From: an uncultured Lachnospiraceae bacterium
GTDB taxonomy: Bacteria > Bacillota > Clostridia > Lachnospirales > Lachnospiraceae
Direction of reading: 5' to 3'
DNA length: 7,398 bases
NCBI GenBank assembly: GCA_902797565.1
Contig: CADBTO010000174.1
Location: 1 to 7,398, forward strand
Positions 5,377 to 7,398 of this stretch are shown piece by piece (the first letter of the stretch is position 1; each line of letters begins with the position of its first letter). Position numbers and translations under genes: made by a program. The notes under the pieces were generated by a model. It saw nothing but the letters and a program-made list of their open reading frames with translations, did not search any database and was not told the origin of the DNA.

Positions 5377-5395
5377 GCCGGGGCATGATCCCGGC
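5377..5395 (+). other. Hairpin in the leader of the small gene
   Basis: GCCGGG (5377-5382) pairs with CCCGGC (5390-5395) around a seven-base loop. No T-run follows, so it is not a terminator. It lies between the predicted transcript start and the ribosome binding site and may stabilise or regulate the message. It is not recognised as a known riboswitch. Confidence 0.4.
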
Positions 5396-5426
5396 CAGGA
5401 ATTGATCACGAAGGGAGAAGAAAACG

Positions 5427-5624
5427 ATGACAGATGATCAGAAAAGGGTTCATGATCTTGCAGTAGCGTATACCCACGCAAAATGGATTACGGGCGGCGC
5501 TGAAAAGTTTGCGAGCAGCACGCATCCGGATCAGGAGATTTCTGGCTTTCTGGAAACCTACGAGGAAGTATATTCCAAAATACTGGATATTGTGGAAGCA
5601 GTTGGCTTCACACGCTTTGACTGA
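5427..5624 (+). CDS. Small hypothetical protein, 65 residues
   Basis: A soluble, probably helical protein with no signal peptide, membrane segment or cysteine. Helix-prone stretches are DDQKRVHDLAVAYTHAKW (3-20) and SGFLETYEEVYSKILDIVEAVG (39-60), separated by a loop with THPDQE. The family is not recognised. It is accepted as a real gene because it has a strong promoter, AAGGGAG about nine bases before ATG, and a terminator that begins at its stop codon. It is thus a complete single-gene unit. A small regulatory or housekeeping role is possible, but nothing in the sequence decides it. Confidence 0.75.
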   Translation: MTDDQKRVHDLAVAYTHAKWITGGAEKFASSTHPDQEISGFLETYEEVYSKILDIVEAVGFTRFD

Positions 5625-5656
5625 AAAAAAGCCTCCGGCATTTGCCGGAGGCTTTT
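5624..5656. terminator. Bidirectional intrinsic terminator
   Basis: An A-run (5624-5630), stem GCCTCCGGC (5631-5639), loop ATTT, complementary stem GCCGGAGGC (5644-5652) and TTTT form a perfect nine-bp hairpin extended by A-T pairs. It starts at the stop codon of the 65-residue gene. On the minus strand it lies 23 bases past the stop codon of the GH3 gene, with a seven-base T-run, so it ends both transcripts. Confidence 0.92.
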
Positions 5657-5679
5657 CGCTGCATAGAACTCGTATGATC

Positions 5680-7398
5680 CTACTTCCTGCCCATCCCCAC
5701 ACGTTCCCGATATTTCCGGAGTAAAAGGAACGACAGCAGCATCATCAGGCCAATGACCGCAATGTCGCACCCGTAAAGCACAACCCGCCAGACTGGCATC
5801 TGATCGGCTTTTGCCAGGTTCTCATCCGAATACTGGCGGCTGTTCGCCACCACATAAAGAATGTTTTTCGCAGAAGTACGCATCGCCTGCTGCGCGCCGT
5901 TTGTTTCCCGGAACCGGACATCGTTCGTCTCCGTCGGATAATTTACAAGCATCAGATCTGAACCATTTCGAATCGCCTGATCTGCACTCATATACCCATA
6001 CACACCAAAATAATCCGTTTCCACAAAGCCCTGGAACCCCCACTCGTCACGCAGAACGTTCTTCAGAAGTTCCTTCGTCCCGCCTGCCCAGCGGTTTCCA
6101 ATATAGTTGAAAGAAGACATCACTGCCAGGCAGTTCGCCTGCTTCACGCAGCGCTCAAACGGCTTCAGATAAATCTCGCGAATTGCCTGCTCATTCGCCC
6201 AGGTGCAAAGCATATCGCAGCGGTTCCCCTCCTGGTCATTCAGCGCGAAATGCTTCATATAGGCGTAGACCTCGTTTTCCTGTGCGCCTTCCACCGCCTC
6301 TGCCGCAATATATCCGGACAGGATGCCGTCCTCGGAATAATACTCGAAGTTCCGCCCAGCAAAAATCGAACGGTGGATGTTCATTGCCGGTGCATACCAC
6401 CCGGAAACGTCCATCTCATTTGCCATCTTTCCGATGGAATCGCCGAAACGATGTGCCAGATCCCGGTTCCATGTCCCCGCAATCACCACGCCGACCGGGA
6501 AGCCGATCGAACCAACGCCTGTAAAGTTGTTGTTGATGGACGCAGGACCGTCGCAATCATTTGTCCGGACCTTGCCAACAGATTCAATGGCCGCAGTCTG
6601 GTAACCGCCCAGCGAAATCAGCCCGTTCATATCATCGAGCGTCAGCTGATCCAGAAACTCGTCCCACTTCGGATCGTCTTTTTCCAGCCCACGCAGATCC
6701 TGCAGCCGGATTCCGCTCCCGGCCCCCGTCTGCACCACTTCCGCATTCGCATCTTCATCCTTCGCCGTCGCTTCCGCGGTCAGATAGTTGCTGATATTAT
6801 AGAAGGTTTTCTTCTGCTCCTCCGGCATCTCCGTATTGGAAGGTGCAGCCGTGGCTTCCTCAAAGTTCGCAAACCCGTCCTTCCGGGACAGATACGGGAA
6901 CTCGCCCCGGGCATAATCAAACTGGTTTGTGGCTGGCACCAGATCGCTTTCCCGTTTCTTCTTTTTGGAACCGCCGTAAGTCTCTGTCTTCTTCACATGG
7001 AAGATCCTGCTGTCAATGACATTATGCGCGTCGCTGTTGATCGAAATCTCATATTTTCCTTTTTCCAGGACATATCCCCGGACCTTGTCTGCATCATAGG
7101 ACATCAGGTCTTCTTTGGGAACCGCAATCGAAACCGTCTCAGACGCACCCGGCTCGATCACTCCGGTCTTCGCGAACTGCACAAGGTTTGCGGAAGCCTT
7201 CTCGATGCCGCCATTCCTGTACGGCGGGTTGGAATATACTTCCACCACATCCTTGCCTGCCGCACTCCCGGTATTCGTTACGGTGACATCAAAGTTGATA
7301 TACGAGCCATCATCGGACAGCGCGCCCATCTCCTGTTCAAACGTGGTATAGGACAGCCCGTACCCAAACGGGTATTGAACCATCTTTCCATAATCGAT
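5680..7398 (-). CDS. Permuted glycoside hydrolase family 3 enzyme with a C-terminal membrane anchor, 5' partial
   Basis: Beta-glycosidase-type enzyme; 572 codons are in the window and the frame is open at the right edge. Numbered from the first codon in the window, the end of the GH3 C-domain comes first (PFGYGLSYTTF, 10-20), then a fibronectin-III-like domain (about 35-135, VTVTNTGSAAGKDVVEVY), a basic linker (KKKKRES), and then the catalytic barrel. Barrel landmarks are DGPASINNN (283-291), GRNFEYYSEDG (348-358), YMKHFALND (380-388) and FVETDYFG, whose Asp462 is the expected nucleophile. Usual GH3 enzymes have the barrel first, so the order is permuted, as known for some Ruminococcus and Butyrivibrio beta-glucosidases. 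A transmembrane helix (536-560) and basic tail (RKYRER) end the protein. The acid/base residue would lie upstream, outside the window. The Met at 7383 is internal and is not a start. Confidence 0.9.
   Translation of the reverse strand: MDYGKMVQYPFGYGLSYTTFEQEMGALSDDGSYINFDVTVTNTGSAAGKDVVEVYSNPPYRNGGIEKASANLVQFAKTGVIEPGASETVSIAVPKEDLMSYDADKVRGYVLEKGKYEISINSDAHNVIDSRIFHVKKTETYGGSKKKKRESDLVPATNQFDYARGEFPYLSRKDGFANFEEATAAPSNTEMPEEQKKTFYNISNYLTAEATAKDEDANAEVVQTGAGSGIRLQDLRGLEKDDPKWDEFLDQLTLDDMNGLISLGGYQTAAIESVGKVRTNDCDGPASINNNFTGVGSIGFPVGVVIAGTWNRDLAHRFGDSIGKMANEMDVSGWYAPAMNIHRSIFAGRNFEYYSEDGILSGYIAAEAVEGAQENEVYAYMKHFALNDQEGNRCDMLCTWANEQAIREIYLKPFERCVKQANCLAVMSSFNYIGNRWAGGTKELLKNVLRDEWGFQGFVETDYFGVYGYMSADQAIRNGSDLMLVNYPTETNDVRFRETNGAQQAMRTSAKNILYVVANSRQYSDENLAKADQMPVWRVVLYGCDIAVIGLMMLLSFLLLRKYRERVGMGRK

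Overview
The window looks like chromosomal DNA from a gut-type Clostridia relative, most plausibly a Lachnospiraceae member. This is inferred, not proven. The grounds are strong AGGAGG-type ribosome binding sites, sigma-A promoters with extended -10 boxes, a choline-binding-like cell-wall repeat protein carrying a transglutaminase-type core, a GHL10 (DUF187) secreted hydrolase, and a glycoside hydrolase family 3 enzyme in the permuted domain order known from rumen and gut Clostridia. No rRNA, tRNA, CRISPR array or insertion sequence was found.

Layout. Positions 1-511 hold no convincing gene. They contain a strong leftward promoter (72-100), a 14-bp box present twice exactly 300 bp apart, two abutting hairpins (354-382), and a rightward promoter (476-505). 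That promoter feeds an XRE-family HTH regulator (552-1418, +), whose only start codon well placed behind a good ribosome binding site is ATA. The regulator's linker is an array of 17 octapeptide repeats. It ends at a near-perfect bidirectional terminator hairpin (1548-1591), which also serves the converging genes to its right.

Positions 1639-3778 on the minus strand hold a probable two-gene operon. The first gene encodes a secreted protein with a transglutaminase-like Cys-His-Asp core between two blocks of cell-wall-binding repeats (3778-2387). The second encodes a very acidic, lysine-free lipoprotein (2296-1700) whose 3' end has been tandemly duplicated past the stop codon. A compact back-to-back promoter pair (3878-3937) drives this operon leftward and a secreted GHL10-family putative glycosyl hydrolase (4000-5220) rightward.

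Next come a small 65-residue protein of unknown function with its own promoter (5427-5624, +), a second bidirectional terminator (5624-5656), and the 3' part of a permuted GH3 enzyme with a C-terminal membrane anchor (7398-5680, -). That gene runs off the right edge.

How the genes may fit together: four of the six genes encode exported or membrane-anchored proteins, two of them carbohydrate-active families. The window therefore reads as a cell-surface region that binds or remodels wall glycans and hydrolyses polysaccharide. No classical defence, toxin or mobile system is visible. The most unusual features are the ATA-started, octapeptide-repeat regulator with its surrounding boxes, the pairing of a transglutaminase-like wall protein with a lysine-free acidic lipoprotein, and the membrane-anchored permuted GH3.
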